Notes: generated from the letters alone by a model not told the origin. A stretch of 64,000 nt of DNA from Pusillimonas sp. T7-7 (GCF_000209655.1 NC_015458.1:2728001-2792000), one strand, 5' to 3'. Shown: positions 34,537 to 45,568, counted from the first letter of the stretch. Program-made: numbers and translations.

Positions 34537-35564
34537 GAGCCCGTCCAGTCAAGAACAACCTTGCCGCTTTGGCCAGACAGCATCGCATCAAAGCCTTCAC
34601 GATACTGATCTACAGAATACCGATGCGTGATGATGGGCGATAGATCAAGCCCGCTTTGCAACATGGCTACCATTTTGTACCAGGTCTCGAACATCTCGCG
34701 GCCATAAATGCCCTTGATCTCGAGCCCTTTGAAAATCACCTGATTCCAGTCTATGCCTACTCCGGCGGGCAACAAGCCCAGCATGGCGATCTTTCCGCCA
34801 TGATTCATCTGCTCAAGCATGCTGGTAAAGGCACTGGGTACACCCGACATCTCCAGGCCCACATCAAAGCCCTCGGCCATGCCTAGCTCGTCCATTACAT
34901 CGCGCAATGATTCACGCGACACATTGACGGTACGGCTCGCACCCATCTTGGCGGCCAGCTCAAGGCGATAGTCATTGACATCGGTGATCACCACATTGCG
35001 CGCGCCAACATGCCTGGCAATCGCCGCTGCCATCGCGCCTATCGGCCCCGCACCCGTGATCAGCACGTCTTCACCAACCAGATTGAATGCCAGCGCAGTA
35101 TGCGTGGCATTGCCATATGGATCAAAAATGGCGGCCAATTCATCGGGCACATCGTCGGGAATTTTGAAGGCATTGAAAGCCGGAATGGCGAGGTATTCGG
35201 CAAAGGCGCCCGGCCGATTTACGCCTACACCCTGTGTATTACGGCACAAATGGCGGCGTCCGGCCCGACAGTTACGGCAGAACCCGCAAGTAATATGCCC
35301 TTCACCCGATACCCGGTCGCCGATATTGAAGCCACTGACTTCCTGTCCGATTTCAACGATCTCGCCCACGTACTCATGGCCCACGTGCATGGGCACCGGT
35401 ATTGTCTTGCTGGCCCAGTCATCCCACTTCCAGATATGAATATCCGTTCCGCAGATGGCTGTTTTCCTGATCTTGATCAGGACGTCGTTATGGCCAACAA
35501 CGGGTCGTTCAACTTCGGTAAGCGTAAGGCCTTCAACAGGCTCAAGTTTGGCAAGGGCACGCAT
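34533..35564 (-). CDS. tdh: L-threonine 3-dehydrogenase
   Basis: Oxidises threonine to 2-amino-3-ketobutyrate with NAD. The 343-residue medium-chain dehydrogenase has the catalytic zinc ligands Cys38, His63 and Glu64 and the structural zinc cysteines 93, 96, 99 and 107, matching E. coli Tdh positions, plus the Rossmann motif [17 protein letters not shown]. Kbl, the next enzyme of the pathway, is encoded upstream on the same strand with a gap of about 90 bases. Together they convert threonine to glycine and acetyl-CoA. Confidence 0.96.
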   Translation of the reverse strand: MRALAKLEPVEGLTLTEVERPVVGHNDVLIKIRKTAICGTDIHIWKWDDWASKTIPVPMHVGHEYVGEIVEIGQEVSGFNIGDRVSGEGHITCGFCRNCRAGRRHLCRNTQGVGVNRPGAFAEYLAIPAFNAFKIPDDVPDELAAIFDPYGNATHTALAFNLVGEDVLITGAGPIGAMAAAIARHVGARNVVITDVNDYRLELAAKMGASRTVNVSRESLRDVMDELGMAEGFDVGLEMSGVPSAFTSMLEQMNHGGKIAMLGLLPAGVGIDWNQVIFKGLEIKGIYGREMFETWYKMVAMLQSGLDLSPIITHRYSVDQYREGFDAMLSGQSGKVVLDWTGS

Positions 35565-35655
35565 GGCGGGCTCCGAAAGGAAGAGGGCCTATTATAAATC
35601 TGAGGCAAGGAGCCCGTATTCAGCGATTCGGCAATATGCAGGTAAAGCAGCCAGT

Positions 35656-36858
35656 TCAGGAAATCACACCCAGCCGACGGCCCGCCTTTTCAAACGCCGC
35701 CACAGCCTGATCAATCTGATCTGAAGTATGCGCCGCGCTCATCTGCGTACGAATCCGCGCCCGCCCCTTGGGCACCACCGGGTACGAAAAACCAATCACA
35801 TACACACCTTCAGCCAGCAAAGCCTCTGCCATATCGGCCGCCAGCCTTGCGTCGCCAAACATCACCGGAATAATCGGATGCTCCCCCGGCACCAGCTCAA
35901 ACCCCAGCGACGCCATCGCAGCCCGAAACTGCCGCCCATTGGCATGCACCCGCGTACGCAAATCCCGACCCTCATCACTCGCCAGCAGCTCGAGCACCCG
36001 CAACGACGCCGACACAATCGCAGGCGCCAGCGTATTCGAAAATAGATACGGGCGCGAACGCTGACGCAGCAGTTCAACCACCAAAGCATTGGCCGCCACA
36101 TAGCCCCCCGATGCCCCGCCCAGCGCCTTACCCAAAGTACCCGTCAGCACATCCACCCGGCCTTCCACACCGCAATACTCCGGCGTCCCTCGGCCATTCT
36201 CGCCAATAAACCCCACGGCATGAGAATCGTCCACCATCACCAAGGCATTGAACTCGTCTGCCAGATCGCAAATTGATTTCAGGTCGGCAATAATGCCGTC
36301 CATGGAAAAAACACCATCGGTGGCAATCAGCTTATAACGCACTCCCGCCGCATCAGCCGCCTCCAGCTGCGCGCGCAGGTCGGCCATATTATTATTCTTG
36401 TAGCGATAGCGCTTGGCCTTGCACAAGCGTACGCCGTCGATAATGCTGGCGTGGTTCAACTCATCGCTAATGACCGCATCCTGCTCATCGAGCAATACCT
36501 CGAACAGCCCGCCATTGGCATCAAAGCAGCTGGAATACAAAATGGCATCGTCCATCTTCAAAAAACTTGCCAGGCTTTGCTCCAGCGCCTTATGGCCGGT
36601 TTGGGTTCCACAGATAAAGCGTACCGACGCCAGACCAAAACCCGCAGCATCCAGGCCTTGCTTCGCAGCTTCGATCAGACGCGCGTCGTTGGCCAGCCCC
36701 AGGTAATTATTCGCGCAGAAATTCAACACCCGGCTGCCATCGGCCAACTCAACCCGAGCCGACTGCTGCCCAGCCATGACACGCTCGGTCTTGTAAAAGC
36801 CGTCACTGCGCAACTGCTCGATTTGCGCACTCACATTCTGAAGAAAAGCATTCCGCAT
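35656..36858 (-). CDS. kbl: 2-amino-3-ketobutyrate CoA ligase
   Basis: A 400-residue PLP enzyme of the alpha-oxoamine synthase family. Motifs are [44 protein letters not shown] and the PLP-lysine site [15 protein letters not shown] chose the ATG at 36858 ([16 protein letters not shown]), which gives the same length as E. coli Kbl within two residues; the in-frame extension to 36927 is not family-like. It acts with Tdh. Confidence 0.95.
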   Translation of the reverse strand: MRNAFLQNVSAQIEQLRSDGFYKTERVMAGQQSARVELADGSRVLNFCANNYLGLANDARLIEAAKQGLDAAGFGLASVRFICGTQTGHKALEQSLASFLKMDDAILYSSCFDANGGLFEVLLDEQDAVISDELNHASIIDGVRLCKAKRYRYKNNNMADLRAQLEAADAAGVRYKLIATDGVFSMDGIIADLKSICDLADEFNALVMVDDSHAVGFIGENGRGTPEYCGVEGRVDVLTGTLGKALGGASGGYVAANALVVELLRQRSRPYLFSNTLAPAIVSASLRVLELLASDEGRDLRTRVHANGRQFRAAMASLGFELVPGEHPIIPVMFGDARLAADMAEALLAEGVYVIGFSYPVVPKGRARIRTQMSAAHTSDQIDQAVAAFEKAGRRLGVIS

Positions 36859-36907
36859 TGCCTGCCCGCCTGTAAAAAATACTGAGCTGACAATATACTG
36901 CAGGATC

Positions 36908-36941
36908 AAAAAAGGCCAGCCCCGCAAAGAGACTGGCCTTT
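36908..36941 (-). terminator. Rho-independent terminator of the TAXI-TRAP operon
   Basis: On the minus strand a 9-bp stem (AAAGGCCAG / CTGGCCTTT) with a 13-nt loop is followed directly by a run of six U. It lies 20 bases beyond the stop of the fused TRAP permease and before the kbl start, so it ends the TRAP transcript. Confidence 0.75.
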
Positions 36942-36960
36942 ATACGCGCGTCAAAAAACG

Positions 36961-39597
36961 TCAGACTGGCACTGGCGCAGGCATGCCTTCACGCCGCAGG
37001 CGAACGCCCTGCTTGAACCAAATGAGCGCCAGAATCAACAAGGCAGGCACATAGAACCAGAACTCAGATGGGCGGTTCGGATTGGGCACCTTGATTTCTG
37101 CGATGTCCCAACCCTGCTCCCAACCAGCGCGTCTGGCCTGGCTGCCAAAGCGCACGGCGGCGATCTGCGCTTGGTCGCCCAGTGCCATCACCGTTACGCC
37201 GGCCGCCGACAGGCGCGCCAGACCTGCCGCATCGCCGGTGGCTTCGCTGCCTTCAGGCAGAGCAGCCAATGGCACGGCAACTGTTTTCTGCTTGTCTTCG
37301 CCTTCCAGACTCATACCCTTGATCTGCACAACCAGACGTCCCTTGGGAGGCATCTCGGCAGCAACCTTGAGCAGTTCGGCTGCGGGGCGCACTTCATATT
37401 TTGGCGCCACATAATTCATGAAAAAGTCTGGGCGGAACAGCATGAAAGTGACCAACAGCAGCAACACGACTTCCAGCCAGGTTGCCTTGGAGCGCATCCA
37501 TCTCATGGTTGCAGCAGCAAAAGTCAATGAAGCCAGTATGGCCCCGCCTACCACCAGAATCAGCTCTCCCGTCCCTTCGACATCGATCAGTAACAGCAAA
37601 GGATTGAAGATGAACATGAAGGGCAACACGGCGGTACGCATTGCGTATGTGACTCCCTGGACACCCGTTTTGATGGGATCCTCGCCCGAAATCGCCGCCG
37701 CGGCAAACGTAGCCAGGCCCACTGGCGGCGTAATGTCGGCCATGATGCCGTAATAGAACACAAACATGTGCACGGCAATCAGCGGAATGACCAGGCCGCT
37801 TTGCGCGCCCAGCTCAACCACCACCGGCGCCATCAGCGTTGCCATCAAGATGTAATTTGCCGTGGTCGGCATGCCCAAGCCCAATACCAGGCACACAGCG
37901 GCGGTGAAGACCAGCATCAACAGCACGTTGCCCATGGACACCAGCTCGACGAATGCAGTCATGCGCAGGCCCAGCCCAGTCAGGGTGATGGCGCCCACAA
38001 TCAGCCCTGCAGTGCCGCAGGCAATGGCGATGCCTATCATGTTGCGTGCGCCTTCCTGCAGGCCGGTAACGGTTTCCGAAACTCCTGTCTTGACCGCCGG
38101 AGCTACGGACTGCTTGCGGAACCAGGCGATCAAGGGGCGCTGGGTGAGCATCTGCAGAACCATGGCCACCACAGCCCAGAAAGCCGATAGGCCGGCCGAG
38201 AACTGTTCGACAGTCAGGCACCAGACTAAAATGCCAATGGGAATCAGGAAGTACAAACCCGAACGCACTGTGGGCCAGGACTCGGGCCTGACTGGATTGG
38301 TAATGCTGATCTCGGTGGGCAGATCGGGATGCTTTGCACTAATACGCAACAGCCACAGATACAGAGCGACCAATATGCAAACCAATATGGGCGTTGCCGC
38401 CTCGCCCGCCACTGCCTGAACCCCAACGCCAACCCAGTACACCAGCGCCATCACAATCAGGCTGCCTGCTATACCCATACCCCAACCCGCCAGCTTCTGC
38501 AGGAAAGTGCGAGGCTGGCCGGACGACATCATAGGCTGTATGCCAAGCTTCAGCGCCTCTAGGTGGACGATGTAAAACAGCGCAATATACGAAATACTGG
38601 CTGGCAGCAAAGCGTGGCGCAAAATATCGGTATAGGGTATGCCTACGTACTCGATCATCAGAAAGGCGGCCGCCCCCATCACCGGCGGCATGATTTGCCC
38701 ATTCACCGATGATGCGGTTTCAATCGCGCCTGCACGTATGCCGCCATAGCCCGCCTTTTTCATCAGCGGAATGGTGAAGATGCCTCCCGTAACCACGTTG
38801 GCCACTGACGACGCCGACACAATGCCATTGACGGCGGACGATACCACCGCGACCTTGGCTGGGCCGCCACGCAAGTGCCCCAGCAAGGCAAAGGACACCT
38901 GCATCATGTAATTGCCGGCGCCGCAACGATCAAGCAGCGAGCCCAGCAAAACAAAAATGAATATATAAGACACCGATACGCCCAGCGCGACACCGTAGAC
39001 GCCTTCCGTGGTCAGCCACATGTGCGAAACCAAGCGTTCGATAGATGCGCCGCGATGCGCCAGCGCATCGGGCAGCCACGGCCCTAGAAAAACGTAAGCG
39101 ACAAACACGGCGCCCAGTATGGCCATGGGGGCCCCCAATGCACGCCGGGTCACTTCCAGCAACAGCACCAGCCCTATTGCCGCCACGGTGATATCCATAG
39201 TCGTCGGAATGCCGGGACGTGTGGCCAGTTCTTTGTAAAACAGAAAGAGATAGGCTCCGCAGAACCCTGCAATAATGGCCAATACCCAATCGATCGGGGG
39301 CATCTTGTCGCGCGGCGAACTTTTGCGCGCAGGGTAGGCCAAATACCCCAGAAACATCGCTATGCCCAGATGCAAGGCACGTGCTTCGGTGTCGTTGAAA
39401 ATACCCAGATTCAGCGCAAAGGGCAAAGGCGAAGCGTACCAAAGCTGGAACAATGACCAGGCGATGGCCCCGCAAAAAAGGACAGCACCGGTTATTCCGC
39501 CGACATTGCGGCCGCCGCGGTCGACATCGGCGACCAATTGTTCAAGCCGCGCATTATTCTGCTGATCGACGGCAGTTGGCGATGAGGAGGTGCTCAT
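36961..39597 (-). CDS. Fused TRAP transporter permease (DctQM) with DUF3394-like C-terminus
   Basis: The 878-residue inner-membrane protein joins a 4-TM DctQ-like part (residues about 30-160) to a 12-TM DctM-like part with the TRAP signatures GGPAKVAVVSSAVNGIVSAS, TGGIFTIPLMKKAGYGG and GLGMPTTANYILMA. After the last permease helices a soluble region of about 130 residues (ending PSEFWFYVPALL with one more TM) resembles DUF3394 and contains a PDZ-like AAVRFGSQARRAGWEQGW stretch. It partners the TAXI receptor encoded upstream. Substrate unknown. Confidence 0.93.
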   Translation of the reverse strand: MSTSSSPTAVDQQNNARLEQLVADVDRGGRNVGGITGAVLFCGAIAWSLFQLWYASPLPFALNLGIFNDTEARALHLGIAMFLGYLAYPARKSSPRDKMPPIDWVLAIIAGFCGAYLFLFYKELATRPGIPTTMDITVAAIGLVLLLEVTRRALGAPMAILGAVFVAYVFLGPWLPDALAHRGASIERLVSHMWLTTEGVYGVALGVSVSYIFIFVLLGSLLDRCGAGNYMMQVSFALLGHLRGGPAKVAVVSSAVNGIVSASSVANVVTGGIFTIPLMKKAGYGGIRAGAIETASSVNGQIMPPVMGAAAFLMIEYVGIPYTDILRHALLPASISYIALFYIVHLEALKLGIQPMMSSGQPRTFLQKLAGWGMGIAGSLIVMALVYWVGVGVQAVAGEAATPILVCILVALYLWLLRISAKHPDLPTEISITNPVRPESWPTVRSGLYFLIPIGILVWCLTVEQFSAGLSAFWAVVAMVLQMLTQRPLIAWFRKQSVAPAVKTGVSETVTGLQEGARNMIGIAIACGTAGLIVGAITLTGLGLRMTAFVELVSMGNVLLMLVFTAAVCLVLGLGMPTTANYILMATLMAPVVVELGAQSGLVIPLIAVHMFVFYYGIMADITPPVGLATFAAAAISGEDPIKTGVQGVTYAMRTAVLPFMFIFNPLLLLIDVEGTGELILVVGGAILASLTFAAATMRWMRSKATWLEVVLLLLVTFMLFRPDFFMNYVAPKYEVRPAAELLKVAAEMPPKGRLVVQIKGMSLEGEDKQKTVAVPLAALPEGSEATGDAAGLARLSAAGVTVMALGDQAQIAAVRFGSQARRAGWEQGWDIAEIKVPNPNRPSEFWFYVPALLILALIWFKQGVRLRREGMPAPVPV

Positions 39598-39669
39598 GTT
39601 GATTTCCCATGGTATTACTATCGGGTTGATCCGGCACGTAATGAGCGCATGCCGGTTCGCACTGCCAAG

Positions 39670-39726
39670 GGCGGCCTCGGCCGCCGATTACTTCTGAATA
39701 GACTGAAAGGCGTGCTTAACGCACGC
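39670..39726 (-). other. Two hairpins between TAXI receptor and permease genes
   Basis: GGCGGCC-TC-GGCCGCC (39670-39685) and GCGTGC-N5-GCACGC (39710-39726) are perfect stems in the 154-base gap. They could stabilise the receptor mRNA or reduce read-through into the permease, giving excess receptor over permease. No long U-tract follows. Confidence 0.45.
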
Positions 39727-39751
39727 TCTTGTTATTAGCCAAGGCGGGTGC

Positions 39752-40750
39752 TTACAGCAAGCCTTTTTCTTTGAAGTACTTCTCGGCGCCGGGGTGCAAA
39801 GGCGCCGACAGGCCGTTCTTGACCATATCTTTGGCTTCCAGGTGGCCGAAAGCCGGGTGCAGTTTCTTGAAGTCGTCAAAGTTCTCGAATACGGCCTTTA
39901 CGATCAAATAGACGGTTTCTTCGGGCACATCAACCGACGATACGAACGTGGCCAGCACACCATAGGTATTGGTTTCCTGAGGATTGTTGGGATACAGGCC
40001 TGCAGGAATCGTTGCCTTGGCATAGTAGGGGTAGTCAGCAACCAGTTTGTCGACCACCGGACCAGTCAGCGACATCAGCTGGGCGCCGCAAGTGGTGGTG
40101 GGGTCTTGAATGTTTGCCGAGGGGTGACCCACACCATACATGAAGCCATCGATCTTGCCATCGCACAGTGCGGGGCCGTGTTCATCGGGACGCAACTCGG
40201 ATGCCAGCGAAAAATAGCTCAAGTCCAAACCCTTGGCTTTCAGGAATTGCTCCATGGAAGCGCGCGTACCCGAACCCGGGTTACCCACGTTGAAACGTTT
40301 GCCCTTCAGATCGTCAAACGACTTGATATTGGCTTCTTTGCGCACGACATAAGTGAAGGGCTCGGGGTGCAAGGAGAATACCGAGCGCAGTTTCTTGAAC
40401 TCACCCGCGTCCTTGAATTGGCCTTCGCCGTTGTAGGCATTGAAGCCCACGTCGGATTGCACAACGCCCAGGTCGAGTTCACCGGCCTTGATGGTGTTGA
40501 TGTTGAACACCGAACCGCCCGTGGATTCGACAGAGCAGCGTACACCATGATCGGCGCGGTCTTTGTTGACCAGACGGCAGATTGCGCCACCAGCCGCGTA
40601 ATAAACACCCGTCACGCCACCCGTACCGATGCTAACGAATTTTTGTTGCGCCACTGCGGGTAACGGCGATGCCAGCGCGGCGAACATGGCTGCGGCTCCG
40701 GCAGTCATGGCCAGGCGCTTGCCGGCTGCTGAATTGAATAGTTTTCGCAT
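39752..40750 (-). CDS. TAXI-family TRAP receptor
   Basis: The 332-residue periplasmic receptor starts at the ATG at 40750 with AAGGAG 7 bases upstream and has a signal peptide to about residue 28. The TAXI hallmark [22 protein letters not shown] is followed by [28 protein letters not shown] (adjacent pieces) and [19 protein letters not shown] receptors bind glutamate-like or other organic acids; the ligand here is unknown. It is upstream of the fused permease, which completes the system. Confidence 0.92.
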   Translation of the reverse strand: MRKLFNSAAGKRLAMTAGAAAMFAALASPLPAVAQQKFVSIGTGGVTGVYYAAGGAICRLVNKDRADHGVRCSVESTGGSVFNINTIKAGELDLGVVQSDVGFNAYNGEGQFKDAGEFKKLRSVFSLHPEPFTYVVRKEANIKSFDDLKGKRFNVGNPGSGTRASMEQFLKAKGLDLSYFSLASELRPDEHGPALCDGKIDGFMYGVGHPSANIQDPTTTCGAQLMSLTGPVVDKLVADYPYYAKATIPAGLYPNNPQETNTYGVLATFVSSVDVPEETVYLIVKAVFENFDDFKKLHPAFGHLEAKDMVKNGLSAPLHPGAEKYFKEKGLL

Positions 40751-40924
40751 AACGTTCTCCTTGGGGTTTACCCTCTTTACATATTGCCGGCTTCTGACCG
40801 GTACGATGTACAAGCACTCGCGAGCTTGCCTGTGTGTGTATAGGCGATCGGCCATTGTATAAAAACGGCTATGCTTAAAACAAATAATTACATCAGGGTT
40901 TTTACCTAGAACTTGCCGGGAACA

Positions 40925-41806
40925 TCAAGCCAATGCTGTGTCCAGCAACATCATCAATACAAAGCCCAGCATCAAGCCTATGGTTGCATGCGACTCATGG
41001 CCTTGCCTGTGCGACTCGGGGATAATTTCGTGGCTGATCACAAAAAGCATGGCGCCTGCAGCAGCGGCCAGCCCCCAAGGCAGCAGCGCAGCGGAAAGAC
41101 CGATGATGACAACGCCCAGAACGGCTGCCAGCGGTTCAATAAGGCCTGACAGCATAGCCACCCCGACAGCGACCTTGCGGTTGTAGCCAACGCCGTTCAG
41201 CGCCAGCGCAATAACCAGCCCTTCGGGTATGTCTTGTATGGATATACCCATCGCCAAGGTGCGTGCGCCAACTTCATCAGCACCTGCAAACCCGACGCCT
41301 ATGGCCAAACCTTCCGGAAAATTATGCAGACAGATGGCAAGCACAAAGAGCCAGACACGCCTCAATTTACGGACCGGGCCGCCCTCGAGCCCTTTGACGA
41401 AGTGCTCGTGCGGCAAGGCCCGGTCCAAGAGCAGCAGGCCCAAGGCGCCGATCAGCAAGCCGGCCGCAACAATACCACCAGCTCCCCATGGACCTGCACC
41501 TTGCGCCTTTGCGCTGTCGAGGGCAGGAAGAATGAGTGAAAATGAACTGGCAGCCAGCATCACCCCTGCACCGAACCCCAGCATCGCATCATTGACACGC
41601 TGAGAAAAACGCAAAGACAGTACAACAGGCAAAGTACCCAGCGTCGTGGCTAGAGCGGCCAACATGCCCCAATGCAAGGCACCTTGCAAATTAGGGCTGA
41701 CATCCATCTGACGTCCGTATAGCTCGACACCCAGCAAAACAAGCAGGATGGCGGCAATGAGCAAACCTATCGTACCGGGTTTGGCTGGAAGAGCGCTGCT
41801 ATCCAT
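40925..41806 (-). CDS. ZIP-family metal transporter
   Basis: The 293-residue inner-membrane protein has about eight helices. The metal-pathway motifs are present: ICLHNFPEGLAIGVGFAG in helix IV, SIQDIPEGLVIALAL in helix V and a SHEIIPESHRQGHESH segment near the end. The layout matches GufA/ZupT-like ZIP proteins, which import zinc or other divalent metals. No Fur or Zur box was recognised upstream. Its start is ten bases after the stop of a thioesterase gene on the same strand. Confidence 0.9.
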   Translation of the reverse strand: MDSSALPAKPGTIGLLIAAILLVLLGVELYGRQMDVSPNLQGALHWGMLAALATTLGTLPVVLSLRFSQRVNDAMLGFGAGVMLAASSFSLILPALDSAKAQGAGPWGAGGIVAAGLLIGALGLLLLDRALPHEHFVKGLEGGPVRKLRRVWLFVLAICLHNFPEGLAIGVGFAGADEVGARTLAMGISIQDIPEGLVIALALNGVGYNRKVAVGVAMLSGLIEPLAAVLGVVIIGLSAALLPWGLAAAAGAMLFVISHEIIPESHRQGHESHATIGLMLGFVLMMLLDTALA

Positions 41807-41815
41807 AAGCTTGAG

Positions 41816-42226
41816 TTATCGTTGCCGTATATATTTGAACGTACCCACCGCCGTCGCCACCAGCAAGTCGTCGTCTACCCAGACCTCGGCTCGGGTAAAG
41901 AACACGCTGCGCCCTTTGCGTTCGACATACCCCTTGCCGACCAGGACCTTGCCGTCGCGGCTATCAAGGAAATTGGTGGTCAGCGATAAAGTCAGGCTGT
42001 GCAGCTCTGGGGAGCCAGGCGGAGCATATAAACCACTGTAGCCCGATACTGAATCCAGCAAAGTACATATCACGCCGCCATGTACCCGGCCGGTACGATT
42101 TCCGAGTCTTTTCGAGACGGGCAAATGCATTTCAGCGTATCCCGGAGACCACTCCTTTAACGTCATTCCCATCCATTCAAGATACGGATTTTTGACGGAT
42201 AGCGATTCGTTGTGCTCCAAAGTCAT
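41816..42226 (-). CDS. PaaI-type hotdog thioesterase
   Basis: The 136-residue product fits a hotdog thioesterase of the PaaI/YdiI group. The active-site helix motif is GRVHGGVICTLLDSVSGY, followed by TLSLTTNFLDSRDGKVLVGKG in adjacent pieces. It hydrolyses acyl-CoA, but the substrate cannot be told from sequence. It lies just upstream of the ZIP gene on the same strand. Confidence 0.88.
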   Translation of the reverse strand: MTLEHNESLSVKNPYLEWMGMTLKEWSPGYAEMHLPVSKRLGNRTGRVHGGVICTLLDSVSGYSGLYAPPGSPELHSLTLSLTTNFLDSRDGKVLVGKGYVERKGRSVFFTRAEVWVDDDLLVATAVGTFKYIRQR

Positions 42227-42311
42227 GCTGTAAAAAGTCCAGAAAGTTCAAAACACTTAAGCTTATTCCATTTCCGGATCGCGCGTGAATGGTCGCATTG
42301 CTGAGCAGACT

Positions 42312-43703
42312 TTACTGATTGACGGATGGATGCCCATCTGCGGCTGTGTCGTCGCCAACAATCAGTTCCAATCTTTCATTTTCAAAGTCGGCGTGCAAGG
42401 GCTCCAGCGCCGGCATGGTCTTATTGGCTTTGGACGACAGCTCATTGAAGCGGGACGCCTTGCCATACAGGCCTTGCTGGCCCGCCACCGCCGTAACCGT
42501 GTCGTTGTAATGCCGGCTTACCGTATCCAACGTAGCGCCCAGTTTTTTCAAGCGCTCGGCCACAACCACCACCTGGTTGTACAGCTCACCGGCGCGCGCA
42601 CTCAGTTCGTGAGCCTGTTCTGTGCCCCTGGCAACCATCCACAAGTTGGCTATTGTTTTCAGTATGGGCATGAGGGTGGTATGCGTAACCATGACCACAT
42701 TGCGCTGATAACCATAATTGAAGAGCTCTTTATTGTGCTTGAGCGCCTCTATGTAAGCGGGCTCTATGGGCATGAACATCAGCACAAAGCTGGGGCTGCG
42801 CATTCCAATCAAATTACTGTAATCTTTCTTTGACAGGTCGTCGATATGGTTGCGCACAGCCTTTACATGGGCGTCCAGCGCAGCCAGGCGTTCAGGTTCG
42901 GTATCGGCGGCAACAGACCGTTCGTAGTCGACCAACGATACTTTGCTATCTATCACCACATGCTTCCGGTCGGGCAACTTCACTACGAAATCAGGCTGGC
43001 GGTCATTGCCATGTGCATCCTTGAAACGCGGCTGCGGCTGATAGTGATCACCTTTAAACAGACCGGCCAGCTCCAGCGTACGTTCAAGCTGCATCTCGCC
43101 CCAGTTGCCGGTGGTTTTTTTGTCGCCTTTCAGGGCGGATGCCAACGTATTGGCTTCCGTACTGATTTTCATGCCTACTTCAAGCACACGCTTGATTTCA
43201 GCCCCCAACGACACATTGCCCCGCAAGGCTTCGTCGTGCACCTGATTGACACGGATCTGGAACTGCTCGATCTGTTCGCGAAAAGGTTTGAGCATGGCGT
43301 CCAGAGAGGTCTGGCTGTTTTGCGCGAAAGTCTTGCCTTTTTCTTCCAGTATCTGATTGGCCAGATTCTGGAATTCATGCTTGAGCTGCGCCCGGGACTG
43401 TTCCAGGCCTTCTTTGATTTCGCGAAAACCAGCCAGCTTTTCGGCGTGTATCGTGCGCAACTCGACCAACTGGCTTTCAAGTTGTGACACCTCGCGCGCA
43501 AGCTGCTGCTGCCCGGCTTCTTTGACTACCAGTGCCGCCCGGCCCTCTTCCAGGCGCTCTTGCAAACCTTGTACCGTAGCCTGCCGTTCTGCACGCACGG
43601 TCGCCAGCCTGCCGCGAAACAGCAGGCTGCTTAGGCCCACGCCCAGAAGCACACCCGCCAAGCCCAGCAAGATGCCCATCAAGTCTATGGAATAGGGGTA
43701 CAT
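42312..43703 (-). CDS. rmuC: DNA recombination protein RmuC
   Basis: The 463-residue protein has an N-terminal membrane anchor (about residues 9-30), a coiled-coil region (about 35-180) and a nuclease-like RmuC domain with GNWGEMQLERTLELAGL, QPDFVVKLPDRKHVVIDSKVSL and FVLMFMPIEPAYIEAL. RmuC limits DNA inversions at inverted repeats in E. coli. The panB gene begins about 850 bases to the right and also runs leftward, ending 26 bases before the rmuC start. Confidence 0.93.
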   Translation of the reverse strand: MYPYSIDLMGILLGLAGVLLGVGLSSLLFRGRLATVRAERQATVQGLQERLEEGRAALVVKEAGQQQLAREVSQLESQLVELRTIHAEKLAGFREIKEGLEQSRAQLKHEFQNLANQILEEKGKTFAQNSQTSLDAMLKPFREQIEQFQIRVNQVHDEALRGNVSLGAEIKRVLEVGMKISTEANTLASALKGDKKTTGNWGEMQLERTLELAGLFKGDHYQPQPRFKDAHGNDRQPDFVVKLPDRKHVVIDSKVSLVDYERSVAADTEPERLAALDAHVKAVRNHIDDLSKKDYSNLIGMRSPSFVLMFMPIEPAYIEALKHNKELFNYGYQRNVVMVTHTTLMPILKTIANLWMVARGTEQAHELSARAGELYNQVVVVAERLKKLGATLDTVSRHYNDTVTAVAGQQGLYGKASRFNELSSKANKTMPALEPLHADFENERLELIVGDDTAADGHPSVNQ

Positions 43704-43729
43704 TCGGCTTCTTCCCTTACTTTATATAG

Positions 43730-44554
43730 CTAGCCCTTTTTTACAGCAAAGCAGTGCTCAAGCCCCGGAAAACTGCCATCTTTGACATCCGAGGCATATT
43801 GCTGCACCGCCGTCTGGATAACGGCGCCCACATCAGCAAATTGCTTGGCGAACTTGGGTATTCGTGCGCCGCTTAAACCCAGGATGTCTTCAGTAACCAG
43901 TATCTGGCCATCGCAAGCCGGCGAGGCGCCTATGCCTATCGTGGGCACGGCCAAAGTTTCGCTGATACGGCGGCCCAGGGCCTCGGCGACACCTTCAAGC
44001 ACAACACCAAAGGCGCCAGCCTGCTCATGCGCAACGGCGTCCTGCAAAATACGCTCTGCAGAATCATCGGTGAGGCCCTGGGCCTTGAAGCCCCCCATCG
44101 TATTGACATACTGCGGCATCAGGCCCACATGCGCCAATACAGGTATGCCGCGCTCGACCAGAAAGCGGGTGGTTTCGGCCAATACCGCGCCGCCTTCCAT
44201 CTTGACGCCATCAGCCCCGCTGGCCGCGAGCATCTTTGCTGCGTTTGCAAACGCCTGCTGTGGAGACTCTTGATAGCTGCCAAACGGCATGTCGACGATG
44301 ACGCATACATGACGGGTCGAACGCACTACCGCGGCTGCATGTGCAGCCAACTGGTCAACCGTGATCGACAAAGTGTCGGGCATGGCGTAACCCACCATGG
44401 CTGTTGAATCCCCCACCAGGATCATGTCCAGGACTTCATCGAGCAAACGGGCAAAGGGAGCCGTATAGGCAGTCAAGGCCGCAATTTTCTGCTGGCCTTT
44501 GTATTGCATCAGCTGCGGTACGCTGATTCTTTTTGTCTGACTATGCACACTCAT
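43730..44554 (-). CDS. panB: 3-methyl-2-oxobutanoate hydroxymethyltransferase
   Basis: First step of pantothenate synthesis: adds a hydroxymethyl group from methylene-tetrahydrofolate to 2-oxoisovalerate. The 274-residue TIM barrel has [48 protein letters not shown] and [17 protein letters not shown]. The ATG at 44554 is chosen because AAGGAG lies 5 bases upstream; an in-frame GTG is two codons earlier. No panC is next to it. Confidence 0.96.
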   Translation of the reverse strand: MSVHSQTKRISVPQLMQYKGQQKIAALTAYTAPFARLLDEVLDMILVGDSTAMVGYAMPDTLSITVDQLAAHAAAVVRSTRHVCVIVDMPFGSYQESPQQAFANAAKMLAASGADGVKMEGGAVLAETTRFLVERGIPVLAHVGLMPQYVNTMGGFKAQGLTDDSAERILQDAVAHEQAGAFGVVLEGVAEALGRRISETLAVPTIGIGASPACDGQILVTEDILGLSGARIPKFAKQFADVGAVIQTAVQQYASDVKDGSFPGLEHCFAVKKG

Positions 44555-44717
44555 TTTCACTCCTTCGGGATAGCGTTTTCACAGAAGCGGAAGCTAACAA
44601 ATTAAAAAATTTCCGCGACGCAACAACCGTATAATGAGACAGATCAACTAAAAGAACAAATCAACAGTAAACGGCCGCCTCGTCGGTTCTCAGTGCTTCG
44701 CAACACGGAGGGCATAC

Positions 44718-45554
44718 ATGTCCAGCAATCAAAACACTGTCACGTTTCACGACGGCAAAACTGCGCCCCGCCTGGGTCTGGGTGTATGGCAAGTAGAAGA
44801 TGACATCGCCGCATCAGTCGTTATCAATGCCCTGGAAATCGGCTACCGTTCCATCGATACCGCCGCCATCTACGGCAACGAAACAGGCGTCGGCAAAGGC
44901 ATTGCTCAGTCGGGCGTAAAGCGTGAAGAGCTGTTCGTTGCCACCAAACTCTGGAATGATCGCCATGGTCACGATATATCCAAAATCGCCTTCAACGAAA
45001 GCCTGGAAAAGCTCAACCTTGACTACGTCGATTTGTATTTGATTCACTGGCCTGTTCCCCAAAAGGGGCTTTTTGTCGAAGCCTGGGAAAGCATGATCCA
45101 GCTGCACGACGAAGGCCGTGCAAAATCCATAGGCGTCAGCAATTTCAATATCAACCACCTTCAGCAACTGCTGGATGAAACCGGCGTTTTACCCGTTGTT
45201 AACCAAGTCGAGCTGCATCCTCACTTCCAGCAAGAAGCCTTGCGCGACTTCCATGCCGAGCATGACATCATCACCGAAGCCTGGAGCCCGCTTGGGCGCG
45301 GACGGCTGTTCGAAGACCCCGTGCTGACCGGCATTGCTCACAAGCATGGCTGCAGCGTAGCGCAAATCATGCTGCGCTGGCATACGCAACTCGGCAATAT
45401 GGTTATACCGAAATCGGTCCATACCGGCCGGTTGGCCGAAAACTTCCATATCTTCGACTTGCAACTCGACGAAGAAGACATGGCGGCCATAGCCCGGCTT
45501 GACCGCCCCGATGGCCGCGACGGCCCTGACCCCGAAACCTTCTACCTGCCTTAA
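44718..45554 (+). CDS. Aldo/keto reductase, 2,5-diketo-gluconate reductase type
   Basis: The 278-residue NADPH-dependent reductase has the catalytic tetrad: Asp in GYRSIDTAAIYGNE, Tyr in the same motif, Lys in VATKLWND and His in DLYLIHWPVP. The cofactor-site motif VIPKSVHTGRLAEN is near the C-terminus. Length fits DkgA/DkgB-like enzymes that reduce methylglyoxal and beta-keto esters. A TATAAT hexamer lies at 44630-44635 but no good -35 was found. Confidence 0.92.
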   Translation: MSSNQNTVTFHDGKTAPRLGLGVWQVEDDIAASVVINALEIGYRSIDTAAIYGNETGVGKGIAQSGVKREELFVATKLWNDRHGHDISKIAFNESLEKLNLDYVDLYLIHWPVPQKGLFVEAWESMIQLHDEGRAKSIGVSNFNINHLQQLLDETGVLPVVNQVELHPHFQQEALRDFHAEHDIITEAWSPLGRGRLFEDPVLTGIAHKHGCSVAQIMLRWHTQLGNMVIPKSVHTGRLAENFHIFDLQLDEEDMAAIARLDRPDGRDGPDPETFYLP

Positions 45555-45568
45555 GGTAGGTACTTCCT

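Noticed and set aside
44630..44635. TATAAT as a promoter for the aldo/keto reductase gene
   Set aside because: No acceptable -35 hexamer at 16-18 bases upstream; kept only as a note in the gene entry.
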